In this document: in pieces, positions 44,340 to 52,793 of the stretch
Numbering within the stretch: the first letter of the stretch is position 1
How the letters are laid out: each line of letters opens with the position of its first letter
Origin: Paenibacillus sp. S150
GTDB lineage: Bacteria; Bacillota; Bacilli; Paenibacillales; Paenibacillaceae
Direction of reading: 5' to 3'
Length of the DNA stretch: 64,000 bases
NCBI RefSeq assembly: GCF_019352175.1
Contig: NZ_JACBYI010000026.1
Coordinates: 30,022-94,021 of the forward strand
Notes under the pieces: model-generated
The model's input: the letters and a program-made list of their open reading frames with translations, nothing else
Told to the model about the DNA's origin: nothing
Database searches by the model: none
Made by a program: the position numbers and the translations under genes

Positions 44340-44841
44340 CCTATATAAGAATGCTGCCATTTTAATGGGGAGGAGAAGAATCATTTCGCGCTGATTCCAC
44401 CGCCCAGCCGGGCGAATTCAAAGGTACTTCTGCCTCTGATTCCACCGCCCAGCCGCCTTCGGGCGAATTCAAAGGCACTTCTGCCTTTGATTCCCTCGTC
44501 CAGCCGGCTTCGGGCGAAATCAAAGGTACTTCTGCCTCTGATTTCACCGCCCAGCCGGCTTCGGGCGAATTCAAAGGCACTTCTGCCTTTGATTCCATCG
44601 CCCAGCCGGCTTCGGGCGAATTCAAAGGTACTTCTGCCTTTGATTCCCTCGTCCAGCCGGCTTCAGGCGAATTCAAAGGTACTTCTGCCTTTGATTCCCT
44701 CGTCCAGCCGGCTTCGGGCGAATTCAAAGGCACTTCTGCCTTTGATTCCCTCTGCCTGCCCGCTGCGGACAACGCAATCGCGCAGTTTGCCTGGCCGAAG
44801 TCCCGATCCATTCGTTCATAATACAGCCCAGCCGTGAAATA
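44340..44841 (+). repeat. Dispersed element A, copy 2 (seven 51-bp units)
   Basis: Same left and right ends as copy 1. Units begin with GCGAATTCAAAGG (or GCGAAATC) at 44412, 44463, 44514, 44565, 44616, 44667 and 44718, exactly 51 bp apart. Units differ mainly at T/C in AAAGG(T/C)ACTTC and in CCCTCGTCC versus CACCGCCC. It ends 4 bp before the histidine kinase terminator. Confidence 0.9.
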
Positions 44842-44845
44842 ATTC

Positions 44846-44884
44846 AAAAAAAACAGCAGGTCTCCGGCAGGAGGCTTGCTGTTT
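44846..44884 (-). terminator. Terminator of the PAS histidine kinase gene
   Basis: AACAGCA pairs with TGCTGTT around an inner CCTCC/GGAG(A) stem, followed by eight T on the minus strand. Confidence 0.8.
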
Positions 44885-44896
44885 CTCATTGCGGGA

Positions 44897-46543
44897 CTAG
44901 GTGATATCCGCCTCTATCTCCTCTTTGACAAAAGGGAGCATGAAGCGGAAGGTGGAGCCCCGGTCTTCTTCGCTTTCGACAAAGATGGTTCCGCCCATCA
45001 GCTCGACCAGCTGCTTGCAGATGGCCAGCCCAAGCCCTGTGCCGCCGTACTTGCGGTTGATGAACGGATGCAGCTGGGAAAAGGACTGGAACAGCAGATT
45101 TAATTTGTTTTCAGCAATCCCGACCCCTGTATCCCGCACCGAGAATTCCAGCAGATACTCCGGCGAGGCGGGAAGCTGAATGTTCTTCACGGACAGGGTT
45201 ACACTGCCCCGTTCAGTGAATTTCAGCGCATTGCCGACGAGGTTCACAATAATCTGCCGCAAGCGGCTGGGATCGGTAGTGACAACGGACGGGACACTGG
45301 TATCCGCCCACCACCGCAGCGCCAGCTTTTTTTCTTCGGCTTTGGGGGTAAATAAATCAATGATGCTCTCCAGCATTTCGCGCAGATCAAATTTCTCCGA
45401 TTGCAGCGGCATTTTGCCGGCCTCCATTTTGCTGAAATCCAGAATGTCATTAAGGATTTTGAGCAGGCTGTAGCTGCTGCTGCGCAGAATCTCGGCATAG
45501 GTGCGCTGCTCCTCCTCAAGCTCCGTCTCCAGCAGCAGATCGGCCATCCCGATCATTCCGTTCATCGGCGTGCGGATCTCATGGCTCATCATCGCGAGAA
45601 AATCCGACTTGGCCTGAGCCGCCTGCTCCGCCGTCTCTTTGGCCCGGAGAATCTCCCGTTCATTCGTAATGTCACTGAAAGAGCCGACCACCCCGCAGAT
45701 CATTCCTTTATCCATCAGAGGGGCTACCCGGTAGCTGACAAAAAAGCTGGTGCCATCCTTGCGCCAGAAAATTTCGTCCCCTTTGCTGCGGGTATGGCCG
45801 TCCTGCAGCGTCTGCCAGAACGGACATTCAGACTGCAGATACCTTGTCCCGTCTGCCCGGACATGATGAATCTGCTCGGCAAAACCCCGGCCGATCAGCT
45901 CGGATGGAGCATAGCCCAGCATATCCGCCCCTTCGCGGTTAATAAAGAACGTCCGGCCCCGGGTGTCCAGTCCGAAGATTCCGGCCGCAACAGAGTTGAG
46001 AATCAGCCCAAGATGCCTGTCCTCGGACATCTCCAGCACAAGCTCGGCCTTCTGCTGTTCCTCCTCCGCAACCCGTTCATCAGGCTTCTCTGCACGCTCC
46101 GGTGCACGGTCATCCGTCCATTCTGTAGGAGGAGCTTCCCGGGTCAGCAGCCTGCCGAACCATTCCTGAAGCTGCGGGGGAAGATCACGGCTCTGGTCAT
46201 AGCGGACAATGGCCAATACTCCTGCGATGCCTTCTTCGGCTTGGACCGGCATATACGTAATGGCAGCCGGGCTGCTTCCTGGACTTTCTCCCGCCTCCAG
46301 CTCAAAACCGGAGCCGATGCCGCCGAGCGCTGCAGCAAATTGCTCTTCTCCAGGCGGCTGCAGGCCGGAACCGGATAACTGCACATCCGTACCTGCGCCA
46401 GCGCCAAGAGGGCGGTTGCTGTCCACATATCGCCCCTCTCTGTCCAGCACAATGACCAGGTCAGGATGATGGTCATATAACGCTTTATATGCACTTTCCC
46501 GGGAAAGCACCCGGTCCAGAATGGAAGACCATTCTTTAGGCAT
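44897..46543 (-). CDS. PAS-domain sensor histidine kinase (orphan, soluble)
   Basis: A 548-residue histidine kinase without transmembrane helices. Residues about 16-130 are a degenerate PAS-like domain (YKALYDHHPDLVIVLDREGR), 170-285 a clear PAS/PAC domain (LILNSVAAGIFGLDTRGRTF ... WRKDGTSFFVSYRVAPLMDK), then the HisKA phospho-acceptor (MMSHEIRTPMNGMIGMADLL) and HATPase_c (N box LVGNALKFTERG, G boxes DTGVGIAENK and GGTGLGLAIC). No receiver domain and no response regulator gene adjacent. GGAGG lies 6 nt before the ATG. Confidence 0.92.
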   Translation of the reverse strand: MPKEWSSILDRVLSRESAYKALYDHHPDLVIVLDREGRYVDSNRPLGAGAGTDVQLSGSGLQPPGEEQFAAALGGIGSGFELEAGESPGSSPAAITYMPVQAEEGIAGVLAIVRYDQSRDLPPQLQEWFGRLLTREAPPTEWTDDRAPERAEKPDERVAEEEQQKAELVLEMSEDRHLGLILNSVAAGIFGLDTRGRTFFINREGADMLGYAPSELIGRGFAEQIHHVRADGTRYLQSECPFWQTLQDGHTRSKGDEIFWRKDGTSFFVSYRVAPLMDKGMICGVVGSFSDITNEREILRAKETAEQAAQAKSDFLAMMSHEIRTPMNGMIGMADLLLETELEEEQRTYAEILRSSSYSLLKILNDILDFSKMEAGKMPLQSEKFDLREMLESIIDLFTPKAEEKKLALRWWADTSVPSVVTTDPSRLRQIIVNLVGNALKFTERGSVTLSVKNIQLPASPEYLLEFSVRDTGVGIAENKLNLLFQSFSQLHPFINRKYGGTGLGLAICKQLVELMGGTIFVESEEDRGSTFRFMLPFVKEEIEADIT

Positions 46544-46720
46544 AGCCCACCTCCTCTGCTGCTTCGATCCTGTATCCCCGTCTGTTCAAAAGCTGCGGAT
46601 AAAAAAGATATGTAAGGGCAATCTGCACTCCGCTCGGAAATTGCTGAATTATTAATTATTATAGCAAAAAAACTGCAGTTGGTCGCCATCTAAACATTGT
46701 TGCCCAATGCTGTAGACCGC

Positions 46721-46750
46721 AAAAAGGCCCCTCCGCCGACGGCAGGGACC
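46721..46750 (-). terminator. Terminator of the two-component/ABC operon
   Basis: GGTCCCTGCCG and CGGAGGGGCC pair on the minus strand and are followed by TTTTTG. Confidence 0.65.
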
Positions 46751-46821
46751 CCAGAGCATCTGTAACCTCACAGCGGAGAACCCGTGCAGCGAAGAACATC
46801 CGCCGGAGAATTCCATAATAT

Positions 46822-47523
46822 TCAGGCAATATCCTGCTGTTCAATATTGCGGATCGACAGGCAGGCGATGCCTGCTCCCAGCAGACTGAGAAAGATGGAG
46901 ACCCCTACCTGATTGCCCAGCTGGTAATTCCCTGAGCCGGAGGAGATCAGGCTGACAAGCAGTACTGCAGTGACGATGGTGGCCGGTACAGATTTTTTGC
47001 GCATGCCGATATATAGAGGAATCAATCCAATTCCCGCCGCATATACCGCATCCGCACCTATGCGGATCAGCTCCGCAGGAATCATTGACCAATCCGGCTG
47101 CCCTGGAATTACATGAGTGTAAGCGTTAATCCCCGTCAGAGCAGCAATTACCAGAATATTGGATACGAAAATACTGATCAGCGTAAACAGGAACACGATA
47201 ATGATTTTGGCACCCATAAGCTTTTTGCGGGAGATCGGGTACATGAAGAGCAACGTAATGGTATTGTTCTTATACTCTTCGATTACCAGCTTGCTCAGCA
47301 CAACCGAAGCATAAACGAGAAAGGTCGCTTTGACAAAAATATATACGCCCGAATACATCTCGGCATAGGTCTTGAATTCACCGCCGCCGTCTCCCGAGTC
47401 AATATAAGTAATCAACAGCATAAAGGCAAGAATCGCTGCGTTGGCAATGGCTACGCCCTTGAGCATGCCACCCAGCTTGTTTTTGCGGATTTCCAGTTGA
47501 ATCAGCTTAAGCAATGCCCTCAC
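46822..47523 (-). CDS. ABC-2 type transporter permease (YcbO-like)
   Basis: A 233-residue membrane protein with six predicted helices (starting at residues about 23, 58, 103, 139, 170 and 200). A conserved segment VIEEYKNNTITLLFMYPISRKKLMGAKI follows the second helix, as in lantibiotic-immunity and YcbO-type permeases. It overlaps the ATPase gene by 17 bp, so the two form one exporter. Substrate unknown; a cell-envelope-active peptide is plausible given the linked two-component system. Confidence 0.85.
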   Translation of the reverse strand: MRALLKLIQLEIRKNKLGGMLKGVAIANAAILAFMLLITYIDSGDGGGEFKTYAEMYSGVYIFVKATFLVYASVVLSKLVIEEYKNNTITLLFMYPISRKKLMGAKIIIVFLFTLISIFVSNILVIAALTGINAYTHVIPGQPDWSMIPAELIRIGADAVYAAGIGLIPLYIGMRKKSVPATIVTAVLLVSLISSGSGNYQLGNQVGVSIFLSLLGAGIACLSIRNIEQQDIA

Positions 47524-48424
47524 CTCCCATCAGTTCCACAAAATGATCCTCCAGCGTATGATTTTTCCGGCTCAGACTTTCCAGCTCCACATTCGCTTCC
47601 GCCAGTGCTTTATTCAGCTCAAGCTGCTGCACGGCATCATAAATGCGGATAGTCCGGGGGTCCAGCACCTTGAAATTGGCGAGTCCCAGCTTGTGCTCCA
47701 GCACATAAGCCGCTTTGCTGCTCCCTCCGGTAACCAGCTCGATGTACTGCGTATTCTTGCTGCGGATGGCATCCAGCGCCACTTCTTCGAGCAGTATTCC
47801 CTCACGGATTACCCCGATGGTGTCGGCGATCTGTTCAACCTCACCCAGAATGTGGCTGGAGATCAGCAGCGTCATTCCGTATTCCCGGCTCAGCATGCGG
47901 AACACCTCGCGCAGCTCCTTGATGCCCATGGGGTCCAGCCCGTTGACCGGCTCATCCAGAATGAGCAGCTCCGGCTTCGTCATCACCGCCCGGGCAATGC
48001 CCAGCCGCTGCTTCATCCCCAGGGAGAACTGCTTGACCGGCTTTTTGTCCACACCCTTCAGCTTCACAAGCTCCAGCGCTTCTTCCATAGCGTTGGCGTC
48101 GTAGTACCCCATGTACTCCCCGTGCAGCTGGAGATTTTCTCTTGCGGTCAGCTTGTCGTAGAACACCGGATACTCAATAATGCAGCCCATGCGCTTCAGC
48201 ATTTCATAGGAACGTTCTGTCATGCTCTCGCCGAAAAATTCAATGTCCCCCGCCGTCGGCTTCACCAGATTGGTGATCATTTTCATCACCGTGGTTTTAC
48301 CCGCGCCGTTGGGTCCGAGAAACCCGTAGATTTCACCCTGCTTAATGCTCATATTCACGCCTTTAACAGCCTCATTGCCTTGATATTCCTTCGTTAAATC
48401 CCAGGTCCGCAATATGGTGGCCAT
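47507..48424 (-). CDS. ABC transporter ATP-binding protein (YcbN/BcrA-like)
   Basis: A 305-residue ATPase: Walker A GPNGAGKTTV, signature FSLGMKQRLGIARA, Walker B LLILDEPVNGLDPMGIK, and a C-terminal extension (residues about 215-305) usual for bacitracin/lantibiotic-type exporters. The start MATILRTWDL at 48424 follows AAAGGGG by 9 nt; the longer frame starting 48478 is less likely. It is 135 bp downstream of the histidine kinase gene. Confidence 0.9.
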   Translation of the reverse strand: MATILRTWDLTKEYQGNEAVKGVNMSIKQGEIYGFLGPNGAGKTTVMKMITNLVKPTAGDIEFFGESMTERSYEMLKRMGCIIEYPVFYDKLTARENLQLHGEYMGYYDANAMEEALELVKLKGVDKKPVKQFSLGMKQRLGIARAVMTKPELLILDEPVNGLDPMGIKELREVFRMLSREYGMTLLISSHILGEVEQIADTIGVIREGILLEEVALDAIRSKNTQYIELVTGGSSKAAYVLEHKLGLANFKVLDPRTIRIYDAVQQLELNKALAEANVELESLSRKNHTLEDHFVELMGGEGIA

Positions 48425-48559
48425 TTCCGTTATCCCCTTTGACTGCTTCGTTTTGTCTTCCTGGTTCTTATTGTACACAGCGGAATTTTCTTTTTTATTA
48501 CCTGAATCTTACGAAAATCTTAAGCTGCGGCATAAACCCCGGCGAAGCGCCCATAGAAT

Positions 48560-49495
48560 TCAGAAGGTCAGCCTGCGAAAAGAAAGCGTAAATGCCGTTC
48601 TGACGAAAGGCTTGCTGCTTACGGTAATGTTGCCGTTCATCTGTTCCGTCAGCCGCTTGGTAATGGTCAGGCCAAGGCCGCTTCCCTGATAACCCGGCCA
48701 GCGCGAATCCTCCAGGGTATAGAGCCGCTCGAAAACCTTGTCCTGATGGTCTTCGGTGATGCCCTTGCCCCGGTCCCATACCTCTATGCAGGCCTGTCCC
48801 CCGTCACTGTACAGCCGCAAGCCCAGAATTCCTCCGGCGTCCCCGTAAGCGATCGCATTGGACAGCAGGTTGGACAGCACCCGGTCCAGCGCCTCCCCGT
48901 TGCCCATAATGTACATCGCCTCATCGGGAATCTCAATTTCCACCTCACTGCCCTTGGCATTCAGGATATCGTAAAAGGAAAGAATGTTCCTCCGGCAAAC
49001 TTCACCCAGCTCCACCCGCGACAGGGGGAGCTCCTTGTCCCCCGACTCCAGCTTGGCCAGATCAAAAAAGCTGTTCATCAGCCGGATCACCTCCTCTGCC
49101 TTGGCATGAATCGTCCGCAGAATATGCCTCCGCTCCTCCTCCGTCACCGACTCATCATGAAGGACCGTTTCTATATAACCGAGCACTACGGTCAGCGGAG
49201 TCTTGAGATCATGAGAGATATTGGCCAGCATGCTGCGCATGGACTTTTCCAGCCTGGCGAGCTCCACCGCCCCTTTGTGATTGACATCCAGCAGCCGGTT
49301 CAGACCGGTCAGCAGTTTCTGCAGATGAGGATCGCTGTTGAACAGCAGCAGCCTTTCATGCGAGCCACTGTCCACAATACTTGCCAGCTTGGCATGAATA
49401 TAATCGAGCTGGCGCGAATGCTGCCGCAAACGCAGATATTGCCATAGAATGACCAGCAGAAGCACCAGGACGGCCGCACCTGAAAAAGCAATCAT
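48560..49495 (-). CDS. Sensor histidine kinase, short N-terminal membrane anchor
   Basis: A 311-residue kinase. One transmembrane helix (residues about 3-22) and no sizeable extracellular domain. HisKA is MLANISHDLKTPLTVVLGYI; the ATPase domain has NLLSNAIAYG, DRGKGI and GSGLGLTITKRL. It overlaps the response regulator gene by 4 bp. The lack of an external sensor suggests that it senses through the membrane or its ABC partner. Gene order regulator-kinase-ATPase-permease matches B. subtilis ycbLMNO. Confidence 0.9.
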   Translation of the reverse strand: MIAFSGAAVLVLLLVILWQYLRLRQHSRQLDYIHAKLASIVDSGSHERLLLFNSDPHLQKLLTGLNRLLDVNHKGAVELARLEKSMRSMLANISHDLKTPLTVVLGYIETVLHDESVTEEERRHILRTIHAKAEEVIRLMNSFFDLAKLESGDKELPLSRVELGEVCRRNILSFYDILNAKGSEVEIEIPDEAMYIMGNGEALDRVLSNLLSNAIAYGDAGGILGLRLYSDGGQACIEVWDRGKGITEDHQDKVFERLYTLEDSRWPGYQGSGLGLTITKRLTEQMNGNITVSSKPFVRTAFTLSFRRLTF

Positions 49496-50220
49496 TCAAG
49501 CACATCTCCCAGCTTATAGCCGATGCCCCATAACGTTTTGATATACTCCGGCTTCGAGGGGTCATCTTCGATTTTTTCACGCAATCTGCGCATATGTACA
49601 TTAATGACATTCTCATCCCCGTAATAATCGTCTTCCCATACGCTGCTGTAGATCTGGGCCTTGGTGTACACCCGACCCGGACTGCCCGCAAACAGCCCCA
49701 GAATTTGAAATTCCTTGGCGGTCAGCTTGACTTCCTCCCCGTTCTTCAGCACCGAGAAATTATTCGGATCGACCTGCAGGCCGCGCAGCGCAATGATTCC
49801 GGCCTTGCCCTTCGCCGGGGCCGCTGCCGCTGACGGACTGCCCGCAGCCCCATATCCGGCCCGGCGGATTGCCGCCTTCACCCGTGCCGCCAGCTCGATC
49901 ATCGAGAACGGCTTCGTAATATAATCATCCGCGCCGAAGCCAAGGCCCAGCGCCTTGTCCACATCACTGTCCCTGGCCGACATAATCAGCACAGGCAGCA
50001 GGCTGTCCCGGCGAATCGTCTGCAGCACATCATTGCCGCTACGTTTCGGAAGCATCAGATCCAGCAGAATCAGATCATAGGCAGCGCCGCTATGAAAAAG
50101 CTTTTCCGCCGCCTCCCCGTCGAATGCCGTATCCACCGCATACCCCTCTTTTACCAAATATGAGCGCACCATTTCACTTATCGCTTCATCGTCCTCTATC
50201 AGCAGCACACGCTGTGGCAT
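49492..50220 (-). CDS. OmpR-type response regulator
   Basis: A 242-residue regulator. The receiver domain has the acidic pair in LLIEDDEAIS, the phospho-acceptor Asp in LILLDLMLPKRSG and Lys in DYITKPFS. A linker (AGSPSAAAAPAKGKAG) leads to a winged helix (LTAKEFQILGLFAGSPGRVY ... VNVHMRRLREKIEDDP). Partner of the overlapping kinase; probably controls the ABC genes downstream. Confidence 0.92.
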   Translation of the reverse strand: MPQRVLLIEDDEAISEMVRSYLVKEGYAVDTAFDGEAAEKLFHSGAAYDLILLDLMLPKRSGNDVLQTIRRDSLLPVLIMSARDSDVDKALGLGFGADDYITKPFSMIELAARVKAAIRRAGYGAAGSPSAAAAPAKGKAGIIALRGLQVDPNNFSVLKNGEEVKLTAKEFQILGLFAGSPGRVYTKAQIYSSVWEDDYYGDENVINVHMRRLREKIEDDPSKPEYIKTLWGIGYKLGDVLE

Positions 50221-50354
50221 GTCCGAACCTCCCTGTAGTTGTAAAGACGCTTGTTAAAGTATACCAATTTCCTGCGGCAGTTTCTATTTCAGATTCATTA
50301 AAGGTAGCCCGGGTATGATGGCCTCAACAACTTACTTGATGAGGTGATGCTTCA

Positions 50355-51326
50355 ATGATGAACATGCGCAGCAAAACAGCCTGGAGCTTCAAACGAAAAC
50401 TGCTGATTGTGATGATCGTGGTCCTTCTGGGTCTCGGCACAGTGATATATAGTCTGGCGGACCGCTACTTAATCGAGCATGTCGAAGTCGTGGTCGCTGA
50501 AGACACGGCAAGCGCCGGCAACTCAGAAGCTGCCGCCGTCACCGCGGACGAGGTTAATGCGGCCTACGACGACTGGAATTATTCCAGCGACGATATCCAG
50601 ATCCGCATTGAACAGGTGCAGACCGGGTCCGGGTCGGATCAGATCACTTATTTTGTCGCCGATGTCGTGCTTAAGGATGCAAGCAGCCTGCGCTCTGCCT
50701 TTGCCGAGAACAGCTTCGGAACGAACATCACGGAGAATACCTCGGACATCGCTTCCGCGAACAATGCGATATTTGCCATCAACGGCGATTACTACGGCTT
50801 CCGCGAGGATGGAGTGATTATCCGGGACGGCACTGTGTACCGCGATGATCCTGTGCGGGATGCGATGGCGCTGTTCGAAGACGGAACAATGCAGACCTAT
50901 AACGAAGAAGAGATTTCTTCGTCCGAGCTGCTCGCGCAGGGGGTCAACCACACTCTGTCCTTCGGCCCCATTCTGATTCAGGACGGCGAGATCGCCAGTG
51001 ATTTCAGCAGTGTCAAAATCGATACCAACTTCGGCAACCGCTCCATCCAAAACGCAAATCCCCGGACCGCAGTCGGCATGATCGCACCGAACCATTATGT
51101 ATTTGTCGTGGTTGACGGGCGCAATGAAGGGTACAGCCGCGGGATGACCCTTGCGGAGCTGGCCGATGTGATGTCCGGTCTTGGTGCAGCAGAAGCCTAC
51201 AATCTGGATGGGGGCGGCTCATCCACCATGTACTTCATGGGACGGGTCGTGAACAATCCGCAGGGCAAGAACCGGGAGCGGGGCGTCAGCGATATTCTTT
51301 ATATCAGGGAGGGAGCAACATCATGA
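50355..51326 (+). CDS. Membrane-anchored phosphodiester glycosidase (NAGPA-like)
   Basis: A 323-residue protein with one N-terminal membrane anchor (residues about 15-35) and an extracellular phosphodiester glycosidase domain (DUF2233/NAGPA). Signature segments: NAIFAINGDYYGFREDGVII, NPRTAVGMIAPNHYVFVVVD and AYNLDGGGSSTMYFMGRVVN. Bacterial relatives are linked to exopolysaccharide or cell-wall polymer metabolism. It overlaps the glycosyltransferase gene by 4 bp. A paralogue is encoded at 61683. Confidence 0.88.
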   Translation: MMNMRSKTAWSFKRKLLIVMIVVLLGLGTVIYSLADRYLIEHVEVVVAEDTASAGNSEAAAVTADEVNAAYDDWNYSSDDIQIRIEQVQTGSGSDQITYFVADVVLKDASSLRSAFAENSFGTNITENTSDIASANNAIFAINGDYYGFREDGVIIRDGTVYRDDPVRDAMALFEDGTMQTYNEEEISSSELLAQGVNHTLSFGPILIQDGEIASDFSSVKIDTNFGNRSIQNANPRTAVGMIAPNHYVFVVVDGRNEGYSRGMTLAELADVMSGLGAAEAYNLDGGGSSTMYFMGRVVNNPQGKNRERGVSDILYIREGATS

Positions 51327-52336
51327 CTATACTGATTCCGGCCTATGAGCCGGATGAACGGCTGCTTGAATTAATTGTACAGCTGCATAATTACCGGCTT
51401 GAGCCCATTGTCCTTGTGGATGACGGCAGCGGCCCGGCTTACCGCGGAGTCTTCGATATGGCTGAAGCCTTCGGCTGCACCGTCCTGACCCATGAGGTCA
51501 ACCTCGGGAAAGGCCGCGCCCTGAAGACAGGGCTCCGGCACATCCGGGAGGCCGGACTGCCCGGCGATGTGGTCTGCGCGGACAGCGACGGCCAGCATCT
51601 GCCCCATGATATCAGACGGATTGTCGAGGCTCTTCAGAAACAGGCCGCACCCGGAATCGTACTGGGCAGCCGCCGGTTCACCGGAGCCGTTCCACTGCGC
51701 AGCCGCTTCGGCAACTCGGTGACACGGACGGTCTTTTCCTTAACTACAGGCACCAAAATTTATGATACCCAGACCGGCCTGCGCGGCTTCTCCCTGCCCA
51801 TGCTCGACTGGCTGTGCCAGATCCCCGGGGAACGGTTCGAATATGAAATGAACATGCTGCTGGCCGCCCATAGAGAAGGCTACACCATTACCGAGGAGTA
51901 CATCGATACCGTCTATCTGGACGATAATAAATCCTCCCATTTCCGGCCTCTGGCAGACTCCTTCCGGATCTATCTGCCGATTCTGATGTTCAGCACTTCT
52001 TCGCTGCTGTCGGCCCTGCTCGACTTCACGCTGCTGTTCCTGTTCCAGAGTCTCAGCCATAACCTGTTCCTGTCCGTCGTTGCCGCGAGATTGTGCAGCT
52101 CCGTCTTCAACTATTCCCTGAACCGGAGATATGTCTTCACGGGCGGCAAGCGGTCCAGTCTTCAGAAATCGCTGCCCAAATATTTTGCGCTGGTCATCCT
52201 CGTGCTGCTGTTCAACTACGGTCTGCTCTATTTCTACAATGAAAAGCTGATTATTCCGCTCGCCGCCGCCAAGCTGCTGACAGAGGCCTCAATCTTCCTG
52301 TTCAGCTATTGGGTGCAGCGGAGATTTGTCTATTGA
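51323..52336 (+). CDS. Glycosyltransferase family 2 fused to GtrA-like membrane domain
   Basis: 337 residues. The N-terminal domain (about 1-210) is GT2: TILIPAYEPDERLLELIVQL, VLVDDGSGPAY, and the metal-binding DSDGQHLPHD. The C-terminal domain (about 215-337) has four hydrophobic helices and the GtrA pattern (LLSALLDFTLLFLF ... CSSVFNYSLNRRYVF ... SYWVQRRFVY). GtrA proteins flip undecaprenyl-linked sugars, so the fusion may make and translocate a lipid-linked sugar. Co-transcribed with the preceding phosphodiester glycosidase. Confidence 0.88.
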   Translation: MTILIPAYEPDERLLELIVQLHNYRLEPIVLVDDGSGPAYRGVFDMAEAFGCTVLTHEVNLGKGRALKTGLRHIREAGLPGDVVCADSDGQHLPHDIRRIVEALQKQAAPGIVLGSRRFTGAVPLRSRFGNSVTRTVFSLTTGTKIYDTQTGLRGFSLPMLDWLCQIPGERFEYEMNMLLAAHREGYTITEEYIDTVYLDDNKSSHFRPLADSFRIYLPILMFSTSSLLSALLDFTLLFLFQSLSHNLFLSVVAARLCSSVFNYSLNRRYVFTGGKRSSLQKSLPKYFALVILVLLFNYGLLYFYNEKLIIPLAAAKLLTEASIFLFSYWVQRRFVY

Positions 52337-52468
52337 GGTGTAAAGACTCCATTGTATAGCTGAAGCCGCCCTTATTCCAGCGCCGCAGGTAAAGGTGAGG
52401 AAGAGTTTCAGAACTTGCTGTGAGGCTGAACATGAGTCATAACCGCTACAATTGCTCCGGATGAAAAA

Positions 52469-52513
52469 TAGCCTGGCCCGCAAACGCAATCGCTCACGGG
52501 CTAGGCTGTTTTT
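52469..52513 (+). terminator. Terminator after the GT2-GtrA gene
   Basis: AGCCTGGCCCG pairs with CGGGCTAGGCT (one mismatch), followed by GTTTTTG. Confidence 0.7.
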
Positions 52514-52670
52514 GCCCTATAATCATCTATTTCAACAAGCCGCGTGCGAATCTTCGGCTCATGAATCCTTCCTAAATTGCAGAAGGGGCAGAGCATTGCT
52601 TTTTTCAGCAGCTTTACGGTATATATCAATCATTCTTTCAATCCTGTCTTGGGATCGGTAATTCTGAACG

Positions 52671-52700
52671 TCATACACTTATCTTCTGTCCCATATACAT
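52671..52700 (+). promoter_or_regulatory. Candidate sigma-E-like promoter of spoVR
   Basis: TCATAC (-35 like) and CATATACAT (-10 like) are separated by about 15 bp, roughly 95 bp before spoVR. The form fits the mother-cell sigma-E consensus loosely. Identified by eye. Confidence 0.35.
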
Positions 52701-52793
52701 AAGTAGAACAGTTGCGGACGTTCCCGCGGAACCTTTGCGGCCTTGTCAGAATAGGTTGCAGCATAAGCCCAAGCTGGAGGGAGAGATGGATTC

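Larger units (their letters stand above)
43842..44845. other. Second repeat-rich intergenic desert
   Basis: About 1 kb between the DegV gene and the histidine kinase terminator. It contains element B copy 3 (43925-44113), tandem hairpin elements C (44120-44336) and element A copy 2 (44340-44841). The reading frame of 175 codons on the minus strand only translates the 51-bp units and is not a gene. Confidence 0.75.
52337..52793. other. Intergenic region before spoVR
   Basis: About 450 bp with the terminator of the glycosyltransferase operon and the candidate sporulation promoter of spoVR. No gene seen. Confidence 0.6.

Noticed and set aside
44362..44889. 175-codon minus-strand ORF with ESKAEVPLNSPEAGW repeats
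   Set aside because: It only translates the 51-bp DNA repeats; no ribosome binding site, and it overlaps the terminator of the histidine kinase gene. The repeat length being a multiple of three explains the open frame.
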